The position numbers and the translations under genes were made by a program. This document shows, piece by piece, positions 9,067 to 17,947 of a stretch of DNA of 64,000 nt; the first letter of the stretch is position 1; every line of letters begins with the position of its first letter. Location of the stretch: the NCBI GenBank assembly GCA_031181145.1, contig JAPSLB010000001.1:234486-298485 (forward strand). The letters are read 5' to 3'. This DNA is from Microvirga sp. GTDB lineage: Bacteria > Pseudomonadota > Alphaproteobacteria > Rhizobiales > Beijerinckiaceae. The notes under the pieces are model-generated. The model worked only from the letters and a program-made list of their open reading frames with translations, did not search any database and was not told the DNA's origin.

Positions 9067-10245
9067 TTAGATGGCTTTCGCGTACGGCGCTCCAGGAGCC
9101 GCTTCGACGCGAGCCTGAATGGTCGGGCGCTGAATCTCCATATCGAGTTTGTACGTCGTGAACGTCTGGTTCAGCGCAGGCAGCATGGCGACCTCCATGA
9201 GGCCGCTCATCGGCTCCATGACAATCATGGCAACCGTCGCGCTCAGGTTGCTGCTGAGATTTTTCCGCGGGGGTCGGCAGACCGACCAAGGCGTCTCGAA
9301 ATCATCGAACAGGGCATTCTTCACCTCGTCGCGCGTCACGCTGCCAAGATGCGGTTCGATCAAGGCCCGGACGCGCAGGTCGCGGTAGAGACTGTCCGGG
9401 GTGTTCGCTATGCCAGTGTCCTTCAGCTTGGAGAGTGCAACCGGACTCTGGAAGTGATTGGCGTGGACGATGAGACCGCGCTCAGGAAGCACCTGGAATG
9501 TCTCGTCGGGCGCGCACTCGAAATCAATGGCGATGCCGTTGGCCTGGCTGACGATCATGTTGTTCGCTGCCGACTTGCGGGTTGTGTAGACCGCGTGCAT
9601 CGAAGCCGCCAACTGCTTCTGCTCCAGAACCTTCCGGCGGATCAAGGCGAGCGGGACCCCCAATCTTTGATAATCGCGATCCGTCTCTAGATAGTTCGCG
9701 GTGATCGCAATCCCGGCGGCATTGAACCCCGACCGAGCAAGAGCTCCCGCCTCCGTGAACGTCAGGATGTCAGGACCGTCATCGCGCTTGATCTTGAGCA
9801 CCACCGCCGTGTCCGCGCATTCCGCCTTCCAATCCCAGTTCTGGGCGTGGATGAGAAGCCCCTCCTTCGTCATTTCAGGCAAGACGACGACGCCGGTGCA
9901 TCCATCAGGCTCCTCGTCGAGCGTCTCCCAGTCGGCGACGGGGCGGCGCGCCAGTTTCAGGATTTCGGTCCTGGCATTCAGAAGCACGATGGATTCCAAC
10001 GGAACTCCGGCGCCTTCGGCAATGCCGCGCATCTCCTCAAGGTAGGTCGGATCGAACCGGTCTACGGTGGGCTCGAACTTGCGCACGAGCGTCGCGATGT
10101 CGTCTCCGGTCAGCTTGTGACTGCCGATCTGCGACGAATAATGCTCGATCCCGAGCTGGATCCTGTCGGCCGCCTGCTCGCCATATTGGCGCCCGCGTTC
10201 ACGGGGAGAGCCGGATACCTCGATGAGCGGACAGGGCGGGACCAT
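9067..10245 (-). CDS. C45-family autocatalytic N-terminal nucleophile hydrolase (acyl-CoA:6-APA acyltransferase-like)
   Basis: About 392 residues related to isopenicillin-N acyltransferase and peptidase family C45. The family makes a self-cleaving precursor whose new N-terminal Cys hydrolyses or transfers amide-linked acyl groups. The landmarks are PLIEVSGSPRERGRQYGEQ near the start, GIAEGAGVPLESIVLLNARTE, and the cleavage site DGCTG with the nucleophile Cys at about 116. NANHF- and PWSVCR-like family blocks follow. I chose the ATG at 10245 because AAAGAGG precedes it with good spacing; an ATG at 10263 and a TTG at 10275 are alternatives. No signal peptide is seen, so it is probably cytosolic. 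As first gene of the importer operon it suggests uptake of an N-acyl compound followed by deacylation. Confidence 0.88.
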   Translation of the reverse strand: MVPPCPLIEVSGSPRERGRQYGEQAADRIQLGIEHYSSQIGSHKLTGDDIATLVRKFEPTVDRFDPTYLEEMRGIAEGAGVPLESIVLLNARTEILKLARRPVADWETLDEEPDGCTGVVVLPEMTKEGLLIHAQNWDWKAECADTAVVLKIKRDDGPDILTFTEAGALARSGFNAAGIAITANYLETDRDYQRLGVPLALIRRKVLEQKQLAASMHAVYTTRKSAANNMIVSQANGIAIDFECAPDETFQVLPERGLIVHANHFQSPVALSKLKDTGIANTPDSLYRDLRVRALIEPHLGSVTRDEVKNALFDDFETPWSVCRPPRKNLSSNLSATVAMIVMEPMSGLMEVAMLPALNQTFTTYKLDMEIQRPTIQARVEAAPGAPYAKAI

Positions 10246-10288
10246 CTGGAAAGCCTCTTTCATTGACTCTGGCAATTCGACTGGACTT

Positions 10289-10316
10289 ATTGTATTTCAT
10301 CATGAGAGAATACAAT
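10289..10316. promoter_or_regulatory. Inverted repeat, candidate GntR operator between divergent genes
   Basis: The arms ATTGTATT (10289-10296) and AATACAAT (10309-10316) are perfect inverted copies separated by 12 bases. The repeat lies in the short region between the C45 hydrolase gene (minus) and the GntR gene (plus), ending 17 bases before the regulator's GTG. The placement fits autoregulation plus control of the importer operon. Binding is inference. Confidence 0.55.
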
Positions 10317-10333
10317 CAATAGGAAATTTCAGC

Positions 10334-11218
10334 GTGCATCAACCGAGCCGTTTGCAGCAGGATCTGGCCGACCGGATCGTCCGTCTCGTGAAAGAGGACG
10401 GGCTGCAGGTCGGGGCGTTGCTGAACGAGAACAGTTTGGCGAAGCGCCTGGAGGTTTCGCGAACCCCCGTTCGCGGCGCCCTCCAATTCCTGGAGAATCA
10501 AGGAATCGTGGCTCGCCGCCCGAACCGGGGGATGGAGCTCGTAGCCCTTCCGGAGCAGGCGCCCGGGGCAGCCACAATCAATACGGATGAGGAGTGGCTG
10601 GTGCGGCTCGCCCGTGATCATCGGAGGGGGGAGATGCCCCAGGACTTCTCCGAGGTCGAGATCATGCGGCGCTACGGCCTCAACCGTCCGACGGTCCAGC
10701 GCGTCCTGTCCCGCCTCTCGGATCTTGAAATGGTGGAGCGAAAGCCAGGCTACGGCTGGAGATTCATGACCGGGTTCCGGGATCCGGCAGCCCGTGACGA
10801 GAGCTACCGTTTCCGCCTGCTCGTTGAACCCGCGGGGATTCTAGAGCCCAATTTTCGGCTTGAGCCGCAGTGGATTGAGGAGATGCGCCGGCGCCACGCC
10901 GAGACGCTCGAACGCCCTTGGCGGGACACCTCGAGCGTTGCGTTCTTTGAGATGAATGCAGCCTTTCATGAAGGTCTGGCGGCAGCCTCCGGGAACCGGT
11001 TCATCCACTCCGCCATCCGTCACCAGAACCAGCTCAGGCGCTTTTCCCAGTACGACTGGAAATTCGGTTTCGAGCGCGTCGTGGTCAATTGCCGCGAGCA
11101 TATGGAAATTCTCGACTACTTAGCCAAAGGCGAGCGCGACGTAGCCTCGGTCCTGTTGCGCCGGCACCTTGAGAGGGCGAGCCAGGTCAGGGCGCGCGAC
11201 AATCCGGATCCGGGCTAA
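10334..11218 (+). CDS. GntR-family regulator with two winged-helix segments and FCD-like ligand domain
   Basis: About 294 residues from the GTG at 10334, preceded by AGGA 9 bases away. An upstream open extension to 10223 overlaps the divergent gene and is unlikely to be translated. Residues ~5-70 are a canonical GntR winged helix (LADRIVRLVKEDGLQ, then EVSRTPVRGALQFLENQGIV). Residues ~100-150 look like a second winged helix (RYGLNRPTVQRVLSRLSDLE, then MVERKPGYGWRF). The helical C-terminal half has FCD features (FEMNAAFHEGLAAASGNRF, then HMEILDYLAKGERDVASVLLRRHL), the usual effector pocket. It divides the importer/C45 operon from the downstream aminotransferase and dehydrogenase genes and probably controls both. 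The ligand is unknown. Confidence 0.9.
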   Translation: MHQPSRLQQDLADRIVRLVKEDGLQVGALLNENSLAKRLEVSRTPVRGALQFLENQGIVARRPNRGMELVALPEQAPGAATINTDEEWLVRLARDHRRGEMPQDFSEVEIMRRYGLNRPTVQRVLSRLSDLEMVERKPGYGWRFMTGFRDPAARDESYRFRLLVEPAGILEPNFRLEPQWIEEMRRRHAETLERPWRDTSSVAFFEMNAAFHEGLAAASGNRFIHSAIRHQNQLRRFSQYDWKFGFERVVVNCREHMEILDYLAKGERDVASVLLRRHLERASQVRARDNPDPG

Positions 11219-11224
11219 GCCATA

Positions 11225-11253
11225 TATGTATTTTGTTTCCACAAAAATCCATG
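11225..11253. promoter_or_regulatory. Possible second operator upstream of the aminotransferase gene
   Basis: Between the GntR stop and the aminotransferase start lies TATGTATT (11225-11232) with a loosely inverted AATCCATG at 11246-11253. It resembles the arms of the 10289-10316 repeat at a spacing one base longer. Nested inside is a perfect TTTTGT/ACAAAA inverted repeat (11231-11236, 11241-11246). This is suggestive only. Confidence 0.3.
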
Positions 11254-11292
11254 ATTCGCTCAGCCAGAGCTAGACCCGCCAGGAGCACGCCG

Positions 11293-12636
11293 ATGACCGC
11301 CTCGCCGCAGACCGCCGCCCATTCGTTTGCCAACGATGCGGGGGCCGCCTATTGGTTGCCCTTTACGGCTATGCGCCAGTTCCACTCGAACCCGATGATG
11401 TTCGTCGGCGCGGAGGGCATGCATTACATCGCGGCGGATGGCCGCCGCGTACTAGACGCCATGGCAGGCCTCTGGTGCGTCAATGCGGGCCATGCCCAGG
11501 CCCGGATCGTCGAGGCCATCCGCAAGGCTGCAGGCCAGCTCGATTTCGTCTCCTCGTTTAAGATGAGCCATCCGGGCGCGTTCGAACTTGCCAGTCGCCT
11601 CACGGATGTCGCTCCCGAAGGCTTCGACCATGTATTCTTCACCAACTCCGGTTCCGAGGCTGTCGACAGCGCACTCAAGATCGCTCGCGGCTATCATCGC
11701 GCCTGCGGGGATGCGGGGCGCACCAAGTTCGTCGGGCGCGCCAAAGGCTATCACGGGATGGGCTTCGGCGGGCTCTCCGTCGGCGGCATCGGACGCCATA
11801 AACGGGATTTCGGTCCCCTCCTACCGGATGTGGCTCACCTGTCGCTGCCGTATGACCGCTCCTCGATGGGGTTCTCGCGCGGCCGTCCTGAGACAGGAGC
11901 CCATTACGCGGACGAACTGGAAAGCCTTTTGCAGATCCAGGATCCTTCAACGATAGCAGCCGTGATCGTCGAGCCTGTCATCGGCTCAGGAGGCGTCTAT
12001 CCGCCGCCGCTGCAATATCTTGAACGCCTGCGGTCGATTTGCACCCGACATGGCATCCTTCTCATCTTCGACGAGGTCATCACCGGCTTCGGCCGCCTCG
12101 GGGCACCTTTCGCAGCTCAGGCGCTGGGGGTCACACCGGACATCATCACCTGCGCCAAAGGCATGACCAACGGCGCGGTCCCGATGGGTGGCGTCATCAT
12201 GCGCGACTTCGTGTTTGACGCCTTCATGGCCGGGCCGCCTGAGGTGATCGAACTCTTCCATGGCTACACCTATTCAGGGCACCCCCTCGCCTGCGCCGCG
12301 GGCCTTGCTGCGCTCGACGTGTATCAGGACCTCGGCCTGTTCGAGCGGGGTGCCGCTATCGCCCCAATGTGGGAAGCAGCGCTCCACAGCCTGAGGGATG
12401 AGCCCCATATTGCCGACATCCGCAATATTGGGCTTCTCGGTGTCGTGGAACTAGCTCCCCGTGCCGGTGAACCGGGAACGCGCGGCAGTCTTTGCGCGCA
12501 GACGTGCTACGAGGATGGCGTCCTCGTGCGCGCCTCAGGCGATCTCATTGTCCTGTCTCCGCCCCTGATCATCGAAGAGGACCAGATCGAGCAGATGGTC
12601 GGTAGCCTTCGTCGTGCTATCAGACAGATGCACTGA
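11293..12636 (+). CDS. Class III PLP-dependent aminotransferase (omega-amino acid:pyruvate type)
   Basis: A 447-residue enzyme that should move a terminal amino group from an amine or omega-amino acid to an alpha-keto acid, leaving an aldehyde or semialdehyde. The landmarks are MAGLWCVNAGH (~57-67), FFTNSGSEAVDSALK with the phosphate-binding SGSEA (~119-123), Asp260 in LLIFDEVITGFGRLG, and the PLP Lys289 in CAKGMTNGAVPMGG. The ATG at 11293 follows AGGAG by 7 bases; an upstream TTG at 11233 has no such site. An aldehyde dehydrogenase gene starts about 30 bases downstream, the natural partner to oxidise the product. It resembles beta-alanine/taurine:pyruvate transaminases, but the substrate is not determined by sequence. 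Confidence 0.93.
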   Translation: MTASPQTAAHSFANDAGAAYWLPFTAMRQFHSNPMMFVGAEGMHYIAADGRRVLDAMAGLWCVNAGHAQARIVEAIRKAAGQLDFVSSFKMSHPGAFELASRLTDVAPEGFDHVFFTNSGSEAVDSALKIARGYHRACGDAGRTKFVGRAKGYHGMGFGGLSVGGIGRHKRDFGPLLPDVAHLSLPYDRSSMGFSRGRPETGAHYADELESLLQIQDPSTIAAVIVEPVIGSGGVYPPPLQYLERLRSICTRHGILLIFDEVITGFGRLGAPFAAQALGVTPDIITCAKGMTNGAVPMGGVIMRDFVFDAFMAGPPEVIELFHGYTYSGHPLACAAGLAALDVYQDLGLFERGAAIAPMWEAALHSLRDEPHIADIRNIGLLGVVELAPRAGEPGTRGSLCAQTCYEDGVLVRASGDLIVLSPPLIIEEDQIEQMVGSLRRAIRQMH

Positions 12637-12668
12637 CGTTTGCTGATCATGGATCCGGAGAGCATTGC

Positions 12669-14105
12669 GTGTCACACCACCATCACTTCTACATCAACGG
12701 CCAATGGATTTCGCCGATCGAGCAGAGGACCATCGACGTGATCAACCCGGCCACGGCAGAAGCCGCGGCGACGATCGCCGCCGGTGGCCCGGCCGATGTT
12801 GACCAGGCGGTCGTCGCCGCACGGCGGGCCTTCGCAACCTATAGCCACGCCAGTCGTGAGGATCGCCTGGATCTGCTCACCCGGGTCATCGTCATCTACC
12901 GTCGGCGCAGCGATGAGTTGGCCGAAGCGGTTTCCGTCGAAATGGGCGCGCCTCTCGCCTTCGCTCATGAGCGCCATGTACCAGCCGGGCTCGGCCATCT
13001 CCAGCGTGCCTTAGAGGTTCTGAAAACCTACGAATTCGACGAGGTTATCAATGCGACCTTGGTTACCCGAGAGCCGATCGGCGTCTGCGGTCTTATCACG
13101 CCTTGGAATTGGCCCTTGAACCAGATCGCCTGCAAGGTCGGCCCGGCCCTTGCGGCCGGATGCACCATGGTCCTGAAGCCCAGCGAGGTCGCTCCGCTCT
13201 CAGCATTGATATTTGCGGAGATCCTGCACGAGGCAGGCGTTCCGGCAGGAGTGTTCAACCTGATTAACGGCGATGGGCCTCATGTAGGACAGGCCCTTGC
13301 AAGCCATCCGGATGTGGACATGATCTCCTTCACCGGCTCGACCCGCGCCGGAACCCTCGTCGCGAAGGCGGCTGCCGATACCGTTAAACGCGTTCATCAG
13401 GAGCTAGGCGGCAAATCTCCGAACATCGTGCTCGACGATGCGGATGTTGAAGCTGCCGTCACTCATGGTGTCCGCGCCTGCTTTGCGAACAGTGGGCAAT
13501 CCTGCAACGCACCCACGCGCCTCCTCGTGCCGCTCGATCGTCAGGGTGAAGTCGCGGCGATCGCCAAACGCATCGCTGAGGAGACAATCGTCGGCGATCC
13601 GCGCTCCCCGTCCACCATGATCGGCCCCGTAGTCAGCGAAGTTCAGTTCGCCCGGATTCAGAGCCTGATCGAGGCCGGAATCGATGAAGGGGCGACCCTC
13701 GTGGCGGGAGGTGCCGGTCGCCCCGCCGGATTAGATCGTGGCTACTACGTGCAGCCGACGGTGTTCGCGGACGTGTGCAATGACATGAGCATCGCACAGG
13801 AGGAGATCTTTGGACCGGTCCTGTCGATCCTGCCCTACAGGGATGAGGAGGATGCAATCCGGATTGCCAATGATACCGTATATGGATTGTCGAGTTATGT
13901 GACATCCGGCGATCTCGAACGGGCCCGCCGGGTAGCGCGGCGCATTCGGGCCGGGATGGTTCATCTGAATGGCTCCCGTGGTGATACCGCGGCTTCTTTC
14001 GGCGGCTACAAGCAATCCGGCAACGGACGCGAATGGGGCCGGTTCGGGTTCGAGGAGTTTCTCGAAACAAAGTCGATGTTCGGGTACTTGGCTCAACAGA
14101 GCTAA
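12669..14105 (+). CDS. NAD(P)-dependent aldehyde dehydrogenase
   Basis: A 478-residue member of the classical ALDH superfamily. The landmarks are TPWNWP with Asn147, the catalytic base Glu245 in ELGGKSPN, the nucleophile Cys279 in NSGQSCNAPTR, and EEIFGPVLSI in the C-terminal half. The start is GTG, preceded by GGAGAG. The protein begins with Ser and four His residues; this is genomic sequence and not a purification tag. Coupled to the class III aminotransferase just upstream, it most likely oxidises the semialdehyde from transamination to the acid. It is the last gene of this plus-strand unit. Confidence 0.94.
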   Translation: MSHHHHFYINGQWISPIEQRTIDVINPATAEAAATIAAGGPADVDQAVVAARRAFATYSHASREDRLDLLTRVIVIYRRRSDELAEAVSVEMGAPLAFAHERHVPAGLGHLQRALEVLKTYEFDEVINATLVTREPIGVCGLITPWNWPLNQIACKVGPALAAGCTMVLKPSEVAPLSALIFAEILHEAGVPAGVFNLINGDGPHVGQALASHPDVDMISFTGSTRAGTLVAKAAADTVKRVHQELGGKSPNIVLDDADVEAAVTHGVRACFANSGQSCNAPTRLLVPLDRQGEVAAIAKRIAEETIVGDPRSPSTMIGPVVSEVQFARIQSLIEAGIDEGATLVAGGAGRPAGLDRGYYVQPTVFADVCNDMSIAQEEIFGPVLSILPYRDEEDAIRIANDTVYGLSSYVTSGDLERARRVARRIRAGMVHLNGSRGDTAASFGGYKQSGNGREWGRFGFEEFLETKSMFGYLAQQS

Positions 14106-14254
14106 GTAACGTGTCTCAAGGATTGAGGAGAACAGTGCCGATCTGATGGAGTGCGCACTGCGATTGGCGGAAGTTTAGGCGGTGACGTGACTGCCCAAGT
14201 TGAATCGCCGGCAGCCCGCGTCTGTCGTCCTGAGGCGGTTGCATCGCAAGCAAG

Positions 14255-14745
14255 GCTGAGAACAGAAAGATGCACAAGCAGGTCAAACTTCTCCGCTACT
14301 CTCGGTCGAGAAGGGCAGGCATATTTCGCCTGCCCTTTGCGCATCATGTGGATCATTGCGATGCCATGCAGGATCGCTTCACCGGTAGCTTGGCTATCGT
14401 CCATCACGATCCGCTCGGAATGGCCGTACCGCCTGAGAGTCTTACTCATAAAGCACTTGGCGGCACGGAGGTTGCCGCCCCTCGCTGACCCAGAACTCGA
14501 TGGTGTCATCATTGCTGTCGATGGCCCGGGAGAGATAGACCGCCATCCGTAGGCTTTGACATAGGTTTCATCGATGTGCCACTTACCGTTGGCCGGGCGC
14601 TTGCGCCGGTCGATGGCGATGCCTCACTCGGACATCTGCTGATGGCTGAGGAGGCTGAGATTGTCAGCCAAGTACCGCTGCCTGCACAGCAGGATTGCCG
14701 AGCGATCATAATGCCTGCCATAGCACATCCCGCCGCATTCCTCTC
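14255..14745 (-). pseudogene. Decayed IS6-family transposase
   Basis: Reading the minus strand, IS6-family blocks appear in order but in different frames. RHYDRSAILL followed by a stop corresponds to the N-terminal HTH region. GKWHIDETYVK holds the first catalytic Asp. AVYLSRAIDSNDDTIEFWVSE follows. After a frame change come AAKCFMSKTLRRYG, IVMDDSQ (second Asp) and GIAMIHMMRKGQAKYA near the C-terminus. The segment between DDSQ and GIAMIHMM, which should hold the catalytic Glu, is missing, so there is an internal deletion as well as frameshifts and a stop. It is inactive. Clear terminal repeats were not found. Confidence 0.75.
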
Positions 14746-14979
14746 TATCAACCCAGAGCGAAATTACCAGACAGGAAAGAACGAGCTGCGACAGAGCCAT
14801 GAAACTCCGTGCCGCCCAAACTCGTCTGAACGAAGGAGGCACCAAGTAGGCGCCGCTCAAGGCGATACACAATCCGGCTCAGGATCGGCCCGTTCTTAGG
14901 CAGATGGAACTGGGGACCTGGCTTGCCGGACGATTGGCCCAATACGTAAGCATAGTATATTATAAAGCATGAGTGGATC

Positions 14980-16719
14980 ATGAAACGCAACTATTATAAC
15001 TTGACCTATGCTGCATTTAATCTTCCTGTTAACGAAGTTATAAGCACATCCCGTTTGGCGCTTTCTCTCCTGACTTTTATCGCTATATACATTGACCCTA
15101 TCGAGTCCAATTACCCGATTTACGCATACGCCGTCTCTGGCACATACACCCTTTACGCCGCCCTCACTTATGTCCTGTACAGAAGAGGTCGTGCGTCAAA
15201 GCGGTGGAACGTATTCGCGTACTTCCTCGACTTTACCTTCTCCTCAGCCGTCGTCTTCCTGACAGGAGGGGCGTCCAGCCCCCTTTCTATGCTGCTCGCC
15301 TTTCCATTGCTTGTTGCAACCCTCTACTGGAATTGGCGAGGCGCAGTCACGACCTGCGTCTTGCTGATAGCATTCCTTACGATTCTCAGCCTTGCAGATG
15401 ATGGAACCCTGACGGGGGATCACGATGAGATTAACAGATTTGTCATACGAGGCGCATTTCTGCTGGTTGCAGGACTTATGCTCGGGCATATCGGCGCGTT
15501 TCGGGAGCGAAGCCTTGAGCGACTTGCAGCGCTTGCATCATGGCCCCCTGAGATAGCTACGACGGGAGAATTCCCCCGCCTCGAACATTCACTCGCGCAT
15601 GCAGCAAGCGTCATGCGCGCCCACCGCGTTCTTGTGCTCTGGGAGCAAGGCGACGAGCCGTTTCTCTTCACATCAATCTGGTCGCGCGGGCAGTGCGATA
15701 ACATCCGAGAAGCACCTGGAAAGTACGAAGAATTCGTAGCTGCGGAGTTGATGCAGACTGCGTTCATGCTCGGCGATCCTGGGCATGATCGCGCCATAGC
15801 GAGACAGATCGGATGCAAAGATCCTATGCGATCCATAAACTCGGGTTTAGCTCAAGACTACGAGATCGGCCGATTTGTAACGGCCCCCTTCACGACTGCA
15901 AATGCGTCCGGAAGGGTGTTCGTTCTAGAGCCTGAATCCCTGAGTGGCGAACTGCTAGCGCTCGTCAGCATCGTTGCCAACCGTGTTGCGATTGAGATTG
16001 AGCATCATGTCCTGCGGATGGAACTCGACGCCGCGGCGGCATTGAAGGAGCGCGCGCGTCTCGCGCGTGATATGCACGACGGAATTCTTCAAACGCTCAC
16101 GGCGATCGGGCTTCGACTGGCATCAGGAATGGACGGAAAGGGTCGCGGCGATACTGATGCACTGGATGAACTTCGCGAGATGCTCGCAGGCGCTCAGCGA
16201 CGGCTGCGGGAATTCGTTCGTAGCGCCTATGCTGCAAAGAAGATAACATCGACCGATAGGCCATTCCCAAGCCTGAACGCGACAGAGTCCCCCGCGGATG
16301 CAATCTTCGATCTTGAGGCGGAGTGCTCAGTAACATTAGATGAGGCTAGTCGCCATTGGAAGTGCGGCACTCACATGAGGGTTTCGCCACAAGGCGCCTA
16401 CGTCGTGCGGCATATCGGCCGGGAGGTCGCATCTATCCTAACGGAAGCGGTCGCAAACGCGGTCCAGCATGGAGGAGCGAGCAACGTAAAGGTCGCAATC
16501 ACCCGTAGGACGCGCTCGCTTGATCTGTCGATATCTGACGATGGAACGGGATTACCTGGTTTGACTGGCACTCTCGGTCACGAAGTTCTATTTGAAAAGA
16601 GCATTGGCCCGAGAACAATTCGCGAGCGGGTACGCGAAACCGGCGGAAGCCTCACCATCTCGAGTTCCTCGGGCGGAGTTATTATCAATATCGAGATACC
16701 ATTATCAAAACGAGAATGA
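14980..16719 (+). CDS. Membrane sensor histidine kinase, NarL/HisKA_3 type
   Basis: A 579-residue sensor kinase. Hydrophobic helices fill roughly residues 20-175, an integral-membrane sensor with little periplasmic loop. A GAF-like soluble stretch (~190-345) follows. The dimerisation/phosphoacceptor box ERARLARDMHDGILQTL has His366. The ATPase domain has its N-box at EAVANAVQHGGAS (Asn493) and G1 box DDGTGLPG (~520-526). It overlaps the response regulator gene by ATGA, so the two are a translationally coupled pair. It lies downstream of an IS6 fossil on an AT-richer promoter region. The stimulus is unknown; hydrophobic aromatic-rich helices suggest a membrane or redox signal, but that is a guess. 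Confidence 0.93.
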   Translation: MKRNYYNLTYAAFNLPVNEVISTSRLALSLLTFIAIYIDPIESNYPIYAYAVSGTYTLYAALTYVLYRRGRASKRWNVFAYFLDFTFSSAVVFLTGGASSPLSMLLAFPLLVATLYWNWRGAVTTCVLLIAFLTILSLADDGTLTGDHDEINRFVIRGAFLLVAGLMLGHIGAFRERSLERLAALASWPPEIATTGEFPRLEHSLAHAASVMRAHRVLVLWEQGDEPFLFTSIWSRGQCDNIREAPGKYEEFVAAELMQTAFMLGDPGHDRAIARQIGCKDPMRSINSGLAQDYEIGRFVTAPFTTANASGRVFVLEPESLSGELLALVSIVANRVAIEIEHHVLRMELDAAAALKERARLARDMHDGILQTLTAIGLRLASGMDGKGRGDTDALDELREMLAGAQRRLREFVRSAYAAKKITSTDRPFPSLNATESPADAIFDLEAECSVTLDEASRHWKCGTHMRVSPQGAYVVRHIGREVASILTEAVANAVQHGGASNVKVAITRRTRSLDLSISDDGTGLPGLTGTLGHEVLFEKSIGPRTIRERVRETGGSLTISSSSGGVIINIEIPLSKRE

Positions 16720-17372
16720 CTTCCAGGATATCAATCATCGTGGCGGATGACCACCCTCTCGTCCTACAGGGACTCGAGAGCCTCATAACCCCAGAGCCGG
16801 ACCTTCAGATTGTCGACGTGTGCTCTGATGGCATCATGGCCCTCGAGGCTATCTACAAGCACAATCCTGACATGGCGCTCCTTGATGTCACCATGCCGGA
16901 GATGGGCGGACTTGACGTGCTGAATGCACTCGCGAGCGCGGGCTTAAAGACAAAGGTGATCTTCCTAAGTGCGACGATGTCAGATGCACAGATCCATGCT
17001 GCTGTCGAGAATGGAGCCTTTGGAGTTGTGCCGAAGGATGCCGCTCCACGGTCACTTCTCGACTGCCTTCGCCACGTGAGCGCTGGAGGACGGTGGTTCC
17101 AGCCTGAGTTTGTAGACCAAGCAATGCAGAGGGAACGCGTCCGGCGCTATGGAGCAAAGGAGATAACCGGCTTATTGACATCGCGCGAGCGGGAGATCGT
17201 ATTATTGGTCGGACATGGACTTTCGAATAAAGAAATCGCCCGCCAGCTCTGCATCGCGGACGGAACGGTCAAGCTTCACATGCACAGAATCTACCACAAA
17301 CTCGGGACGTCAAGGCGCTCCGACGTATCAGCCATTGCAGCTTGCTATGGTGATATTCTCGAAGCCGAATGA
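16716..17372 (+). CDS. NarL/FixJ-type response regulator
   Basis: A 218-residue regulator. The receiver domain has the acidic pair Asp11-Asp12, the phosphoacceptor Asp57 in LLDVTMPEMGG and Lys in VVPKDAAP. The C-terminal LuxR-type HTH spans about 150-210 (LTSREREIVLLVGHGLSNKE, then IARQLCIADGTVKLHMHRIY). It is coupled to the upstream kinase gene by an ATGA overlap. Targets are unknown; the porin gene some 575 bases downstream on the same strand is one candidate by position only. Confidence 0.95.
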   Translation: MTSRISIIVADDHPLVLQGLESLITPEPDLQIVDVCSDGIMALEAIYKHNPDMALLDVTMPEMGGLDVLNALASAGLKTKVIFLSATMSDAQIHAAVENGAFGVVPKDAAPRSLLDCLRHVSAGGRWFQPEFVDQAMQRERVRRYGAKEITGLLTSREREIVLLVGHGLSNKEIARQLCIADGTVKLHMHRIYHKLGTSRRSDVSAIAACYGDILEAE

Positions 17373-17676
17373 AAAAGCAAATGAACGTAATGAAGGCAAC
17401 CCCTTAAAGGGCGCCTCGAACGCATGGTTTTGATTCCGGCACCTTGCGAGAGCGGCGCTAGGCGCACTCAGAATGCCTGCGCTGAGCGATCATATACCCT
17501 CGGTTATATTCCCATCGGCTGGCCTGCCTCATATACCTGTCCATGGTCCTCATGCGTCACCGCATCAGGCCCAATACAGGCGTAAGATGGCAAGGTCCCG
17601 GATCGAACAGAACGATGGCTCGAGTACTCCAATCTCGCTACCGGATGATGGGCAGCTGTGGCTTTAGGACCCTAAG
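17373..17676. other. Gap with no recognised gene
   Basis: About 300 bases after the response regulator gene. One frame (17473-17667, plus) is open but its product resembles nothing I know and has no ribosome binding site of note. No clear terminator hairpin is seen after the regulator gene. Confidence 0.4.
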
Positions 17677-17946
17677 ATGAGGACGCTTCATCGGCAGGTC
17701 GAGCATACAGCTCGCGCATTCTACAAAGCCAGCGGCAGCCCTCTGACTTGGGACGATGCGCCCGAGTCACATAGGGCGGAGTTCCGGCTGTATGCTCGCC
17801 GAGCCATCGCAGTTCTCCTCGAATACGGAGGGGGCGGCATCACCGAGTGTATGGTTCTACAACCGAGAGCCGAATTCAGAGATTCCACCAGCCCCGGCCG
17901 TCCTTCGTTTGATGGTTCAAATCGACGGATACACAGGAGTAATTGA
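17677..17946 (+). CDS. Small hypothetical protein
   Basis: An 89-residue frame starting at an ATG 7 bases after AGGA. The first ~55 residues look like protein, with an amphipathic charged pattern: VEHTARAFYKASG, then WDDAPESHRAEFRLYARRAI. This recalls short conserved rhizobial proteins with an R-A-Y-x6-W-x-D/E-A layout. The tail after the Gly run looks random and runs into the porin gene's ribosome binding site. It may be a truncated remnant of a longer conserved small protein. Function unknown. Confidence 0.38.
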   Translation: MRTLHRQVEHTARAFYKASGSPLTWDDAPESHRAEFRLYARRAIAVLLEYGGGGITECMVLQPRAEFRDSTSPGRPSFDGSNRRIHRSN

Positions 17947-17947
17947 C

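Noticed and set aside
12669..12686. His run at the start of the aldehyde dehydrogenase resembling a cloning tag
   Set aside because: Only four His in natural context with a genomic ribosome binding site and operon; coincidence.
14133..14141. AACAGTGCC, like the end of an IS6 element
   Set aside because: It points away from the transposase fossil, and no partner repeat lies at the right distance to the left.
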